Below, in pieces: positions 10,831 through 23,362 of a stretch of DNA of 64,000 nt; position 1 is the stretch's first letter, and each line of letters begins with the position of its first letter. This DNA is from Icerya purchasi (lineage: Eukaryota > Arthropoda > Insecta > Hemiptera > Monophlebidae). Location of the stretch: assembly GCA_039619475.1 (NCBI GenBank), contig CM077115.1, forward strand, positions 311,006,734 to 311,070,733, written 5' to 3'. Below the pieces are notes generated by a model that was given only the letters and a program-made list of their open reading frames with translations, had not been told where the DNA came from and made no database searches. The position numbers and the translations under genes were made by a program.

Positions 10831-12729
10831 GCTAGTTTTTTCGATCGATAATTACAGTGCTCCGAGATGTGGATAATAAACTTTACAGATTAACGTATTC
10901 GTAATGCTAGGAATCGAAATGTTACGACAAACTAACAAATCGAGTAAATGTGTAGACAAGCGACTCTTACGAGAAGTACAAGAAAGAATCTGAAATTCTT
11001 CGGGAATACGCTGGCAACTGAGAATTGTTAGGACTCTCGTTAAAAGGTGATAGCCACGATGCTTCACAATGACCAACACGGCAATTACGATTGTTTTCCA
11101 AGAAAATAATTAATTTTTCAAAAATCGGAAATTTATTTTTATTCGTTTATTTAGACAGAAGTAAACGGACTCGGAGAATATGACGGAGTAAAGTAATTTT
11201 CCCTAATAAACCTTTTTGTTTACTTACTCAAAAAAACTTTTATTACGGTTAAAGGTTTCTTTCTATAAAAAAACATTGCAACGGCCAATTCTCACATTGT
11301 TCGTTTAATGAATGTCGTCTACCTTTTATAGTAGCGCGATGCGAATCGAAAATTAAAATCTTCTAGTGAAATAACCCTAATTAACCGAGAGAACTGCATC
11401 AAAATCCGAACAGCGGTTTTCGACACTGGCCCGGTGGATGTACAGATAAACATGCATACAGGTAAATGTAACCGTGAAAAGCTACACTCGTGCAACAATT
11501 TTTTTGCTTATTAACGGGCTTATCGCTTTGCCACTTGGCTAATTGTTGAGCTGACCGGTGTGATTGAATCTTTTATTATTTATCTTATCTTTATTTTATT
11601 TACTCGTCGCTATTATTTCTGTAAACGATTTTATACTAATTTTTTGATTCAATAACGGTTTCTTTCTTCATTTTACCGATGGTTTAAGATATATTACTTA
11701 TTTGTCTTTTTTTCTCCATTTATTTTCTTCTTTTCGCTTGTATTTAATTTTCCTTTTAACTTCTGTTAATGCCTGACTCGCCGCCTGCTTACTTTGCAAA
11801 CGAGTATGACAAATGCGCGGCCAGTGTCGGGCAATCTAAATAATCAAAATAAATCAAACAAAAAGGCGACACATTCTTATTCTCCGTGTCTGTCTCTAAG
11901 TCGCTTCGAATAATATGAACATTAACACGTCCCTTGACAGAAAATACCGCCGGTAATTCAGTCGAAATGAATGTAACCGGTATTCAGAGTGACTCTTTTC
12001 TATTTCATGTAAAATCTGACCGAATACGTTATTTTCCGGTTTTAGTCGAGCATTTAGAAACATAGCAGCTCTGCTTCACCGGAGGAGATGTCTTTAGCTG
12101 GAATGTTTTACAAAAAAGGTTAGCGGATTTTTCCCGTAATTACATTCGTTCAGGAAAGAACCAGATTAAGCTTAACTTTCACTCTTGCAGCTAACCCCTT
12201 CAGTTCATGCAAAGAACTTAAAATGCGATTATTTATTCCGTAATTATTAATTATTATTCCATTTCGGTATAGTTCGCGTAGTATTCGAAAACTGCGATCT
12301 GTTCATGGATGAACTAAACTGTTCTCGCCAGGCGCCAGTTTCCGATATCTGAAGGTTACAGAAATGTATTTCTGAGGATTTTTCTTTTGCGCTGATCCCG
12401 GTTATCAAAATTAAATTTTCGGACTTGACCGTCTTCGGTCAATTTCTACCTTGCCCACTGCGTTAAGGTTGAGCCAGTTACATATATTCCTAGACCTAAA
12501 CTCCGCCGTGTAATTGTCTCCGGCCGCTATAGTTTTTCAAGTTGGATCAAACTTATCTGCTTCTTTTGTCCTGCTAGTGGTTCTTCTTCTGAATGTATCA
12601 TCACCGAAAAAAATTAGCCGGTTGCGTTAGAAAACCATTCTGTCCCTAACCGTTCCTGCCTTGGTATTTAAGGAGCAAGTAAGAATACATAAAATCATGA
12701 ATTTTTAAAAAGTTATTTACGCCGAAGCT
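10831..12729. other. Stretch without a recognisable gene or element
   Basis: Mixed-composition DNA, GC-richer near 12300-12620, with no frame longer than about 75 codons and no family motif. It may be unique intergenic or intronic host sequence. Nothing here supports an exon. Confidence 0.5.
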
Positions 12730-12745
12730 AAGAATACGATAGTTA
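12730..12745 (+). repeat. 16-bp target-site duplication, left copy
   Basis: AAGAATACGATAGTTA is repeated exactly at 13073-13088 on the far side of the A-tail. Confidence 0.9.
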
Positions 12746-13072
12746 GTGCTCTCATCTATACGCCGAACTTTTTCCTTTTTGTCCATTGGATCCTGAAGGT
12801 TTCCAGTATGTTTGTGATGCGAATCACGTGCTCTTCGAGTGCTCCGGTTTATCTCGCAAGCGTGAGTTACTTTATTATCATCTTTTAAAGCTTGGTCTTC
12901 CTGCTCCTTTCAACGCCTCTTATGTTCTTTTTCTACATATTCTCTCTGTTGTTCCTTGATTCCATTGTCGACAGAATAAAAATATAATTTCTATTTTATT
13001 CCAGGTATCTATTTCTTTTTGCTAGGCTAATGCTCTTTGGTAGCAAACCCAAGGAGGGTAAAAAAAAAAAAA
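12746..13072 (+). mobile_element. LINE Alpha, 327-bp 5'-truncated copy with 16-bp duplication
   Basis: The insert is bounded by perfect 16-bp direct repeats (12730-12745, 13073-13088) and ends in a 15-base A-run. It encodes VCDANHVLFECSGLSRKREL, LLKLGLPAPFNASYVL and VVP before a stop. This is the same C-terminal region as 7645-7790 of the large Alpha copy (DSNHILFEC, LGLATPFNATYIL). A short 3' UTR follows. It is a classic 5'-truncated target-primed insertion. Confidence 0.92.
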
Positions 13073-13088
13073 AAGAATACGATAGTTA
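13073..13088 (+). repeat. 16-bp target-site duplication, right copy
   Basis: AAGAATACGATAGTTA is identical to 12730-12745. Confidence 0.9.
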
Positions 13089-13889
13089 AGGGAAGCTGGT
13101 CTAACCAGCTTTTTCATCTTTGCTAACATGTTTCTAACACAAACAATTTCCCCGTCTTAAAATACTTTTCTAACATTATAAAAAAAAAAAGAAATGGCAA
13201 TTTTTTTTTTTTTATTCCGGTAGTTTCTCCTCTTTGCATATTAAATTACCTTCCCAAAAATGTCATTCCCGACCGGAATCACGAAAAATTCTTTTAAACA
13301 AATCTTATTCCAGTTTAACTGTGTGTTGTTTTTTTTTGAAAATCAAATTACATACATTATATACAATTCTCAATTAGCCATGGTTAAAGAACCTTAGCGG
13401 CCATACACATTGGTTTCACATAATTAGTCTCTCAAAGACATATTAATCCAGAATAAATAACAAACAATGGCAATAATAATAACAAAAACAATAAAAAGAA
13501 AAGAAAATTTTAAACTTAAAATAACTAAAATACAACTTTTTCAGTAAATGACCATTTTTCATTTATCCTTGATTGCATTTTTCACAAATTTTCTTTCTTA
13601 ATGTGTCATTAACAATTTCTACGAATGGTGAATTGATGTATTTTATCTTTTTCGCCTCCATTGTTCTTTTTTACGTGTATGTTTTGGATTCATATCTTTC
13701 TCAATACGTCTGTTCGCTCTCTTCTACGTCTCTTTCCTTGGCTTCCGTTTTTATATCTACAAGGATTCTTAAAAATCATACACTCACTCTTTATGCTTTC
13801 CATTCCATTATTCTTTCCTACTACCTTGCTGGGTTACGTTCGCATTCTATCATTCATTTCCCCTTATTTTTTATATTTCTCGGCTCTTC

Positions 13890-14205
13890 CTTCATCTCCT
13901 CTTATTAACTTAAAATGTTACAGTGGAATTTTGGATAATTTTAAAGCGAATGAAAAATTCTCTTGAAGCTTCTGTTAGATAAACATAAGTATTGCGCTGC
14001 TCTCAGAAACTTGCCCGACAGATTCACTCTTAACGTTAACATTTGTAGTTTTTCTTTAATAGATTTCAGTCGCAGTAACGGATATGACGGTTCAGTTATT
14101 TTAATCGGAAATGATATGCATTTTCTAACTCACGACATCTATACTATTTCCTCTGATCCGTTTAATTCAAATTTTGTCCACATCTCAATACATCTCTAAG
14201 AGGAA
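13890..14205 (+). pseudogene. LINE Alpha endonuclease N-terminal fragment
   Basis: The plus strand reads KMLQWNFG at about 13908, then a frameshift, then HKYCAALRNLP. It continues with FSLIDFSRSNGYDGSVILI, NDMHFLTHDI and SNFVHISIHL to a stop at 14197-14199. This aligns with the start of the large Alpha endonuclease (IHVALLSETWL, YSLIRSDRTDGYGGVAILI, YLTHNI, MIHISL). Unlike the other copies it keeps the 5' side of the endonuclease. Positions 13573-13890 upstream are open in two frames, Ser/Phe/Leu-rich like Alpha, and may be 5' UTR or ORF1 end; I cannot assign them. The 3' side is lost. Confidence 0.75.
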
Positions 14206-14267
14206 TATAGAAGAACAGTATGTGGAAATCTAGGGGACTTTGGTAAGTTCCGAAGGACAGAGTTTAC

Positions 14268-14290
14268 ATATATATATATATATATATAAT
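14268..14290. repeat. (AT)n microsatellite
   Basis: A TA dinucleotide tract grades into TAA units. Confidence 0.85.
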
Positions 14291-14299
14291 ATAATAATA

Positions 14300-16790
14300 A
14301 TAAATAAATAAATTTTTTTGAATTACAAAGTTTTGGAAATATCGAAAAATTATTCGATTTTTATTAATTCTTAATTACCCAAAGAAGTATTCTTTAACTC
14401 GTTAAATAAATTTTTAATCATGCATTAAATTTAAAGTTAAACATATCCAGTTATTAATTTATTGCAAATGAAGTCGACTTAAAATTTAAATAAATCTTAG
14501 ATGCACTATGTACTGGAATTAATATCGGTGCCCGTGCCACAACAAGTGGAAAAGTAAATAACAATGTCACTCAAACATCCCCGGTAAATTTACCTATTTA
14601 TTTTGCTTTGTTAATTTTCTATTTTAAGTTGCAAAATATGACGACACTTATTTGTAGTGCGTCCTTATCATTCGGTTAAAAACATTAGTGATGACTAACT
14701 TCATTCGTTAACATTTTTGTTACACGGATTTTCGTGACAGTTTCATGTGCACGCAAATCTGTATGTAAGTCTATAGGCTGATTGTAAATGTTTGCTTCAC
14801 TATTAAAATACCGCGCAAGTGTCTGTGAATGTGGGTTCACAGTGACCCGCGCGCGTATTATGCACATGACGGTTTGTCACGTTACCTTCCGTACGACCAT
14901 ACTAGCAATTAATCATAGATTTATTATCGTTTTTATTTATCACCGCCGACTTTGAACACACCGATTCGGTAAACTCTAGTTATTGGCTACTACGATGATA
15001 CGATTAACTAATATGAAATAATCTTTGAGTAGATGTAATCAAAAATCAGAATCGTCACAGAATATTGAGCACGAATAGTACATGCAGAGGATCAGAGAAA
15101 GACGGAATATTAACAACGAAAATGATTCACCGGCGACATATACGTGTCTCCGACAGTAATTGCTTTCGGAAAGTGAAGAAGCACTATAACGCGCGGATAC
15201 TGTCCAGAAGTTCGTAAAGTCACAGCCGGTCATACACTATTAGAAGAATTCGAATTGACTATGTCACCTTAAAAAAAAGATTTATTTACTAAAAATTTAT
15301 TTCATAGAACTTCCCATTGTAATTTATAAATTCATAATCGATGAAAACATTACATTTTTACATTATCAGTTTTGAACATACACGACATATTAAATTTAAA
15401 AGTGATGCCAAAAATTGTGAATAGAATGTTCTTTAAAAAAAAAAGAAAAATACCGACTTTAAGGTTAACTGTAAAAATTGAATAAAAATGCACTAGAAAT
15501 CAAAAAATAATTATTCGATAATAAAAATTGAATAAAAATGCTCTACTAAAACGGAAAAAATAATATATTTCAGAGTAATACATACTTTAAGGTGATACGA
15601 TAATTATTGTGCAACATTAATAACTATTAGAGTCGACTTACGTTATTTCTAGACGTTGTAATTTTAATTTGGAGCCTATTGTAACAGATGTTAATATTGC
15701 ATAAGAATTATCATAATATCACTTTGAGGTATAACCTCTGAAATATATCTATAGTTAATCTCGAAGTCGATATTTTTCTTAAAAAACATTTTATTTCATA
15801 CAGTTTTTATCACATTATCCTTGGCTCAAGTATGACGTTGTTATTAATTTCGTATTTAATTTAACATTATTTAAAGTACAACATTTCGGCATTAATTTCA
15901 AATAACCAAGTAGAATTAATAAGCGAGTAAGTACGAAATGTATAAAAAAAATCATTACGTATATTTCATGAATGGTTCAAAAAGAAAAAAAAAAAATTTG
16001 CACTTAAAGTCCTTTTATACACAGAAAATGCGAGTATAATAGTACACAATTCATGAAATGAACAAAATCATTATGCATACTTTGTGAATTGTTTAGAACT
16101 GCACAACGGTGTTATACATTTATGAAATGTAAAACTCTTTTTTCATTTGCTGCATTGCGCGATTTCATTATCTGCATGTAACAGAAGTAATTCGATTGAA
16201 AAATAAATACATTTTCTAGTTATTATAGAAATGGTTGTAAACATTTGATGTATCTTATTTTTTAGATTTTAATTTAAAAATTTTTGCGGTTTCAGATTTT
16301 TCCCATATTTTAATAAGCAAAATACGTTGCTTAAAAAAAGATAAAAATCAACGCTCTATAATAAATAATTATTATGAGTAATCACTGTGAAGCTTTAAAT
16401 ATTTATTCAACGCTCTAGTTACCGAAATTGGCTGTGATTTTTTTTTTTTCAAATTTTTTGTCTCGAATCTTTTTCAGAATTTAAGTTTCTGAACTTTTTA
16501 GGGGGGTTTCACAGTTGTTTTTTTTTTTTTTTTGTATTTCAGTGACAAAAGGACGTCGATTAATAACAAGATTAACTCTAATATGTACACCGATCGCTGT
16601 GAATTATGATTTCTTGTCTTACACGTTGATGTGCACATTTTTCAAAATTTGGTCTCTCTAATATTAAACTTTTAATTGTTCCGGATTTTTCTTATATTGT
16701 AATACCGAAAACACGTTGATTATGAAAAATTAATTTCCTGCCTTTTATAAAATGGATTGTGAATATTTTTGCCCATTTTTGTCCTGTAAT
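14300..16790. other. AT-rich stretch without a recognisable gene
   Basis: No coding or mobile-element signature was recognised. A short near-duplicate is seen at 15470-15490 and 15524-15542 (AAAAATTGAATAAAAATGC). T-runs occur near 16440 and 16520. Confidence 0.5.
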
Positions 16791-16792
<2 letters not shown>

Positions 16793-16825
<33 letters not shown>

Positions 16826-16845
16826 ATATATATATATATGTATAT
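16793..16845. repeat. (AT)n microsatellite
   Basis: About 50 bp of AT dinucleotides with one interruption. It abuts the RTE fragment that follows. Confidence 0.85.
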
Positions 16846-16849
16846 TCTG

Positions 16850-17118
16850 AAATAAGACAAAATTTGAAGACGTCAGGACATGGGTAGCCATGAAAACAAA
16901 TGGACCTGGGCTGGCCATGTTGGTAGGCAAGTAGATGGAAGGTGGACAAATGACCTAATGGAGACCGTATGCGGGAAAACGCACACAAGGAAGACCACTC
17001 AGAAGGTGGACGGATGATATTGTGGCAACAGCAGGGAAACCGTGAAGTACAAGTATCGATGGAGTAAATTAAGGGAGGCCTATCAATGATGTAACACAGG
17101 CAAAAGAAAAAGAAAGAA
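16850..17118 (+). pseudogene. RTE-type LINE C-terminal/3'-end fragment
   Basis: Plus-strand pieces in shifting frames read WAGHVGRQVDGRWT, then RKTTQKVDG, and finally WSKLREAYQ before a stop. This is the ordered C-terminal signature of RTE-type ORF2, R.W.GHV.R..DGRWT ... GRP..RW.DDI ... W..L.EAY. The coding end is followed within 30 bp by a purine-rich and then (AT)n tract, as RTE elements often end in simple repeats. It is a 3' fragment only. Confidence 0.8.
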
Positions 17119-17119
17119 A

Positions 17120-17142
17120 TATATATATATATATATATATAA
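17120..17142. repeat. (AT)n microsatellite
   Basis: A short AT tract between the RTE 3' end and the next LINE fragment. Confidence 0.85.
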
Positions 17143-17147
17143 TTACC

Positions 17148-18602
17148 CGTTGAAAGCTCTGTTTTCTACTAAATGGCGGGACGATCCTTATATATTTATT
17201 TCTCTGTACAAAGTTATAATTTGCTCCAAATTCCATTACTATTCCTTTGTCTATGGTAATGCTTCAAAATCCCTTTTTTTTCAAATTAGATATAATCCAA
17301 ATTGTTGTCTTCGTCTCTTGCTTGGTGCTCTTAAGTCTTCTTCGATCCCAGCAGTTCTTGCTGAATCAAATACGTCTCCCCTGTTCATCCGTAGATCCTA
17401 TTTAGGATATTGTTTCTTCGCAAAACGCTTTGACGTCTTGCAAACTTCTTTCTTCCTGAAATTCATATTACAAAGAACTGGAATTTTACTCTAACGAAAA
17501 TTCTTATTTTTGCTGATTTCGCCTTACGACTTAGTTCTTATTCTCCTTATGTAATCTTCTCCTCTAACATTCCGTATTTCTCCTTTGATTTCGCTAATCT
17601 TATGCATTCTCCTACGGTTTTCTACCCGTTCTTACCGCCGGAATATTTATCTCAAACCATCGCTATGCAGGAATTCCATAACACTATTAATTCATCATTT
17701 CCTCTACGTGTGAATATTTTTACCGATGGCTCAAAGGGTCCTGGTGGAGTTGGAGACTCTTCTATCCTCCCAGAAATTAAACATTCTGAATCCTTTAGAC
17801 ACCCTTCCTTTTGCTCTACATTTATAGTCGAACTCATGCAATCTTTCGTTCTGTTACTTATATTTTCTCCCATCGCTGTTATTCACAAACTATTTGATTG
17901 TCTCTGATTCCATTTCAAGTCATATGTTCTGCTTTTCCTACATACTCCTATGCTTTTATCATTCTTCGAATGCGCTCTCTCATTCATGATACTTTTTTCT
18001 CTTCATTCAATCCGTGTTGATTTTTTATGTGTTTCTAGTCATGTCAGCATAGAGGGCAATGCATATTAGCAGATTTTCTGATACTCGAGTCTTCCTCGCT
18101 CACCTTCTTCTCTAAAATTTTAGGTTCCAATCTTCTGCCTTTTTCTTCATTAAAAAAACTGGTTTGACTTTTACGCTCCGTCCTTTTTTAATAATCTGTC
18201 GCATTCCTTCCAAGACATGGTTCGTTCTTTGGTGTCCCCTTATTTCGGCGTTCTACCATTGTTTTCATTATTCGCTTGCGTCTTGGTCATTCACTGTTAC
18301 CTTCTTCTCGTTTTGTCGGTTTTTCTTGAAATCTTCTCCGCCCTGTTCACCCGAACGATGAGGCTTTCTGTGATTTCAATCATTCTTTTTGAGTGTGCGT
18401 CCCTTTCAAATGAGCGATCTATTTTTTACACTCAATTTTAAGTACCTTAGACGTCCCTGTTCCTTACTATGCTTCATATATCTTGTCATTCCCTTTTTTG
18501 TCCGTCATTACTTGGTATTTTTCTGTTGTTATTTAATGGTTGATTCTTTCCTCTCTATATTGCTTTTTAGGATTTGTTATCCCCCCCCCCCCCAAAAAAA
18601 AA
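17148..18602 (+). pseudogene. LINE Alpha 3' half: RT thumb, RNase H and C-terminal region
   Basis: In order: an RT thumb (RYNPNCCLRLLLGALKSSS, LAESNTSPLFIRRSYLGY, positions 17285-17415), matching the LINE pattern iQN.alRl.lGa...TP...L..e....PL..Rr..L; an RNase H start IFTDGSKGPGGVG near 17720; a later RNase H piece near 18025-18060; and the Cys/His C-terminus ILFECASLSNERSIFYTQF near 18385-18440. It ends in a C-run then an A-run (about 18581-18602). Several stops and frameshifts make it dead. It supplies the thumb and RNase H regions missing from the 5317 copy. Confidence 0.85.
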
Positions 18603-18603
18603 A

Positions 18604-21130
18604 GTTATAATTTCCCTAATTTATTGAATCTACTTTCTCGACTAAATTTTTTTGTATTTTTAATTTCTAATTTCTAGGATTGTTTTATTAGCAGCAAAAT
18701 ATTTTCTTTTTGGACTTAAAGTCGACAGATCACACTATATCGAGTTTTTAGTTTTTTTCATCACGCCGGTCATATTCCACAAAATAATTGGCGGGAATAT
18801 GTGTGATCAGCAAGAAATATACTAATCCACTTGTTCGGTGCATTTTTCGTTACGATCACAGATTAATCTCTAACTGTTTTTAATTACAACGCGACACAAC
18901 GGTATTACAAAGCGACAGAGATTATATCGACTGCAGATGTGTTCTAGTATTTGCCTTATTATTCTCGACTTATGCAACCTATCATACAGGTAAGTATGCA
19001 CAGTCTGTCTAATTCGTTACCGTTAATTAATTGAAATAACGCAATTTCATCGCACATGCCATGTTAAGTAAGCGGTGAAATTTTCTCATTACGGACCACC
19101 AGAAATATATTGTGAACAGGTGTCGATAAATTCAATGTATGTCAGCGACCTATATGTGAAATTCGAACTTGAAATCGTAGATAGTAATCTGTATTACAGG
19201 ACGAACGATGACGAGCGAATACATAGAAGCCAACCACGCGTTGTCTGGATCAGTTGTCGATAGCTAGTTTGTTCGAATAGATAGATTGAGATGAGTCGTC
19301 TGAAATTAAATTGTTTGCGTAATTCATTTCGATAATTAATATGGTTCGATCAGCGGACTGCCGTTCTGGAATCGTTTGCTTTTAGTGAAAATTTCCACGG
19401 TACCGGTTTTCTTTCCTTAACACAATTTAGCCGTCCGGGTTCGCTACATCCATCTGATAGATAATATTTTAAGACATTAAAGGAAGCTAAAAAAAAAAAA
19501 AAATTAAGAGTCAAATGGTTAATTATCTTGCGTTAATTCGAACAGAAAATGAATGGAGGAAATTTTAGAGTGGGAATGCCCTTTCGAAACGTGATTTCTG
19601 TCGTCGTCATTGGTTTAGTTATAGTTTCATTTTTTACAAAACAAAGGTGTTTAGAACATGTTTATTTGAATGCAACTGTAATTTTATTAAAATAACTTAG
19701 AACGACCAATTTTTTTTTTTGTTTTTTATAATTCACGGAAGTATTTCTCGGAGTTTAAAAATATATTCAAATTACTTCCGTAATTATGAAATAAAATATA
19801 TAGTTTTAATGAAAATTTTCTATTAAATAAAGACAAACTCACAATCATATGCAATCGAGTAAACACTATCTAATCTTCGATAGCAAGGTGACTAGAAAAC
19901 CGTATGATACTTTTCCATTGTCAAATTCCTTTTTGCCTACGTTTCATTTAACTAAAATATGTAGAAGAAAGGAATTAAGCCGAAAGTTTCCAAACCTTAC
20001 GTCACTTAAAGCCTCCCGTAGATCGGCGACCGCATTTGTTAGTGTTACTGAATTAGTATCAGATGTATAGACACCGTGTTAGAACAACAATTACAATTCA
20101 AATGATATGCATTATTTCGCTTATTCTTTCTTTCTTAATCTTTTTTTTGTTTTCAAATTATCCATGTAAAAAGCAGAATCGTTTATATTTCACCGTGCTC
20201 TGTTTTATAATCGATACAAATAACTCATCAAAATTTGCTTATTTTTCAGTTAATGTCGCTTAAAATATTTTTCAGCGTTCACATTCAAACCTTTGTTGTT
20301 AATTCTCTTCCGTATTTTTTAAATTTTTGGTTTTTATCGTATTATTTAATCAATCTAAAAATAAAGGTAGTAAGTAGTCGACTTTCGGAAGATAAGGCAA
20401 AGAATTTGGAAAGATTTTGTGCCCTATTTAGAATCCGAATGCGACAGATTTTAATCAATCAATAACGAAAGCAAACATCGAAAAATGGCTACAAAAAATA
20501 AAAATCCCGTCACTGGTAAAGAATATGCGGTAAAATAATAATTTCGTTAAGTGGAAAAAAGACTTTCTTACAAGGATCGTCATTCGGGGAAGCTGTTTTG
20601 TTAGTAAATACTGATGATTTCATTAATTGTTTCAAGCCGTTTTCCGATAACAACTTTTCAATTTGTTATTTAAAAATAGATACGCAATGTTTGAAAAAAA
20701 AAAGAAAAAAAAGAGAAAGGTAAACTAAAAACCGATCTAAAAGAAGTCGTTGACTCTAAATCAGATTTTCGAGGCATTATTTCGGCTATTTTAAAGATAT
20801 TTTCTCTCGAATATCTCAAAATGATTTGCTCGAAACGTTTTTAGTTTAATCGTAAATTTAATTTAAATTATTCCAACGACTCCAGAGTATGGAGGTCAGA
20901 GAGCGAATGTTTTTTTTTCCCGCTTAAAAGGATAAAATCATTTTCATAAGATATTCGAAGATTAAATATCTACCTAATGCCTTTACGATGATGTTTGCAA
21001 GTAATAACTTAATGGATAACGTGCGAGAATTTGACGACGGAGTAACTGAAATTTCGAGAAAAAATAAATTAAAGACTTTTTGTAGAAAAAATAATTTTTT
21101 CATTTTTCAAAATTTAAGTTATTAAATACA
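18604..21130. other. AT-rich stretch without a recognisable gene
   Basis: Short open frames at 19075-19263 and 19849-20070 lack any domain and differ in composition from the retroelements. GC-richer DNA around 18740-19450 could be unique host sequence. I could not identify an exon, RNA gene or element. Confidence 0.5.
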
Positions 21131-21132
21131 CC

Positions 21133-21181
<49 letters not shown>
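21133..21181. repeat. (ATT)n microsatellite
   Basis: About 16 uninterrupted ATT units. Confidence 0.95.
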
Positions 21182-21659
21182 TGTGTTTTATTTGTATATT
21201 TTCATGTATTTCGGAAACTTTTTACGGTTTGAAAAATTTTTGCATGCTTATTTTTGAAAATAAGTATTATTAACTCATTATTTTGTTCAGTTTAAAATAT
21301 GAGCAGGACAACAATGAAATGTTATATGAATTTCTTAGATATAGTTGCCACCGTTCACTACTGAGTGAAATACAAATTTTCAAAATTATACAAAAAAAAA
21401 AGAAGAGGGGTAGGGGGATCAGTAATTCCGAAGTGTAAAAATAAAAAGTATTTTGTGTGGGGTTTATTTTTCGAAATGTACATATTTTTAACGGCGTTTT
21501 AAGCATTTAACCATCATTTCTTACTCCATCCGTATTGCTTCCTAATCCGAAACCAGGCTTACAAAATCCTTAAATATATATCTATAAAGAATTTACGTTA
21601 ATAGCCGTCGTCATACTCGTAAAAAGCGATTTTTCTTTAAGTCCCTCAAACATTTTTTT

Positions 21660-22326
21660 TAACGTTTCTTTACTTAACTTGGTTCACATTTTTGTTACAA
21701 ATATTCAACCTCAACTCGTATTATCTCAGTATATGTATACATCGACAATTTCTCTTTTACATTATTGTCCAATTCCCCCCTCTCCCCATTGGGGGAGGGG
21801 AGGGGCTGGAATACTCATTTATCAAGCACATAACTCTGTCGATCTTTACTTCACTTCTCCTAACTTTAGCCTCTTAATTGTCATTGGAAAACCTTGCAGG
21901 ATATCTTCGGCAGTGATCATCTTCATCATTTTGTGTCGACTGTATCGGTCGTGGTTACATCATCAATTGAGCGACATATTTTCTCTAGCCTATACTGTTT
22001 TTAAAAATTGTTTCTTTACATAAATTCCGATCTGGTCCGTCCATCTCGTAGGGCACCTTCCGCGGAGCCCTTCACCATCCGTTTTTCCCAGAATTACAAA
22101 TCTATTATAAAAATTTCTCCAGACTAGCCTTTTTTCTTTTCGCATAATGTGTAGAAATACAGATCACTCTTTTTCACACAATCACTGCATTCTTTCTCTT
22201 TTTTAGTTGTTTCGTTGCCGACTTCTTTCATTTCCTCAATTTCTGACCTTTCTTCGATGTAACTTTTAGTTCTTTGCGTAAACGTGTCGTGCTGGCATTG
22301 GCATGCCCTCTGAAAAGAAAGAATTG
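21660..22326 (+). pseudogene. LINE Alpha, endonuclease joined directly to the 3' end (internal deletion)
   Basis: The left part encodes an endonuclease piece: SVDLYFTSPNFSL and, in the next frame, WKTLQDIFGSDH. This corresponds to AIDLTFSSPNLGL and SWRTLHGTFGSDH in the large Alpha copy. From about 22120 the sequence matches the Alpha 3' region instead (TTTCCTCAATTTCTGACC, then CGTAAACGTGTCGTGCTGGC and GGCATGCCCT before a purine-rich end), as at 59160-59275. RT and RNase H are absent. The exact deletion junction is not resolved. Confidence 0.7.
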
Positions 22327-22329
22327 TCA

Positions 22330-22750
22330 TCGGATGCCGTAGCGTGGTTAGCGCGCGTTTTCTATTTTTGTTTGTACGCAGTCAAGTTAGAAGCTTATAG
22401 GACACGAAAGTGGCTTCTAGTGTGCTTTGTTTTCGTCGAGATTAGATGCGTACCATTTGTTAACTTATTGCCGCATTTATTTAGAGCTCCATTGTTTAGA
22501 AATGTTAAATAGGATTCTTTTAAAAATCTAGATTACCGTAAACATCATACGTCACTGTCTTAAATTTCCTTGTGGAAGGTCAGCCGTGAAAATCGCGTAT
22601 TGTCAATAACACGGCAGGTTAAATGTGCAATTCCGCGAGAACAAATGATTTCAAAGAATCTGCCGTTAAATTATAGCTGAACGAAATTTCAGAATAAGAC
22701 ACTTTATTTTCTATGTACGGCTGTAAATTTTGTCGAAAGTTCGCTGCATA
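22330..22750. other. Stretch without a recognisable gene
   Basis: One open frame (22303-22512) has no motif. The rest is AT-rich and featureless up to the minisatellite. Confidence 0.45.
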
Positions 22751-22752
22751 TA

Positions 22753-23033
22753 TTTCTAATTAAACGCTTTCGGATAGTACTTTTCACTCTTTCTAATTTA
22801 ACGCTTTCGGATAGTACTTTTCACTCTTTCTAATTAAACGCTTTCGGATAGTACTTTTCACTCTTTCTAATTAAACGCTTTCGGATAGTACTTTTCACTC
22901 TTTCTAATTTAACGCTTTCGGATAGTACTTTTCACTCTTTCTAATTAAACGCTTTCGGATAGTACTTTTCACTCTTTCTAATTAAACGCTTTCGGATAGT
23001 ACTTTTCACTCTTTCTAATTTAACGCTTTCGAA
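22753..23033. repeat. 37-bp minisatellite, about 7.5 units
   Basis: The core AACGCTTTCGGATAGTACTT recurs with exact 37-bp spacing; the ACGC start lies at 22764, 22801, 22838, 22875, 22912, 22949, 22986 and 23023. Units are nearly identical except for one site, ATTAAACG versus ATTTAACG. In order the variants run A,T,A,A,T,A,A,T, which gives a 111-bp (three-unit) higher-order period. The last unit changes after CTTTCGA and the array ends. Confidence 0.97.
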
Positions 23034-23362
23034 TGTGCCTTTAATCGTCCGTTGTATTTATTGATTTTACGGAATGATTTCGCCTGGAACCGAATTGGTA
23101 GAGCCAGGAATGATGTCTTCATTGTCAAGTTTTAGCGGAGTCAAACACTTTCTTTAAAGTGGTGGTTCGCTTATTTTGCCCGGTGACTCGCTCGTTTTTA
23201 TAATCGGAATGAAGTGTGCGTTAATTTTCATCGAGGAGTTAAACAAACAGGGTCAATTTAGCTCCCTTAAGACGGAATTTTAAAATCAAATTTAACTAAA
23301 CAAATACGCATGAAAAAGTCAGACGTACAACTTTGGAGGAAAGTGTGATTCAAATTGGAAGG
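23034..23362. other. Stretch between minisatellite and Tc1-like fragment
   Basis: No gene is seen. It should contain the left end of the Tc1-like element, but I could not find an inverted match to the candidate right terminus. Confidence 0.4.

Noticed and set aside
17210..18618. AAAGTTATAATTT at both 17208-17220 and 18600-18612 as a LINE target duplication
   Set aside because: The left copy falls inside readable LINE thumb coding sequence (17150-17230), so it cannot be the insertion edge.
22753..23033. CRISPR array
   Set aside because: Units are contiguous 37-bp tandem copies with no unique spacers, and the context is eukaryotic.
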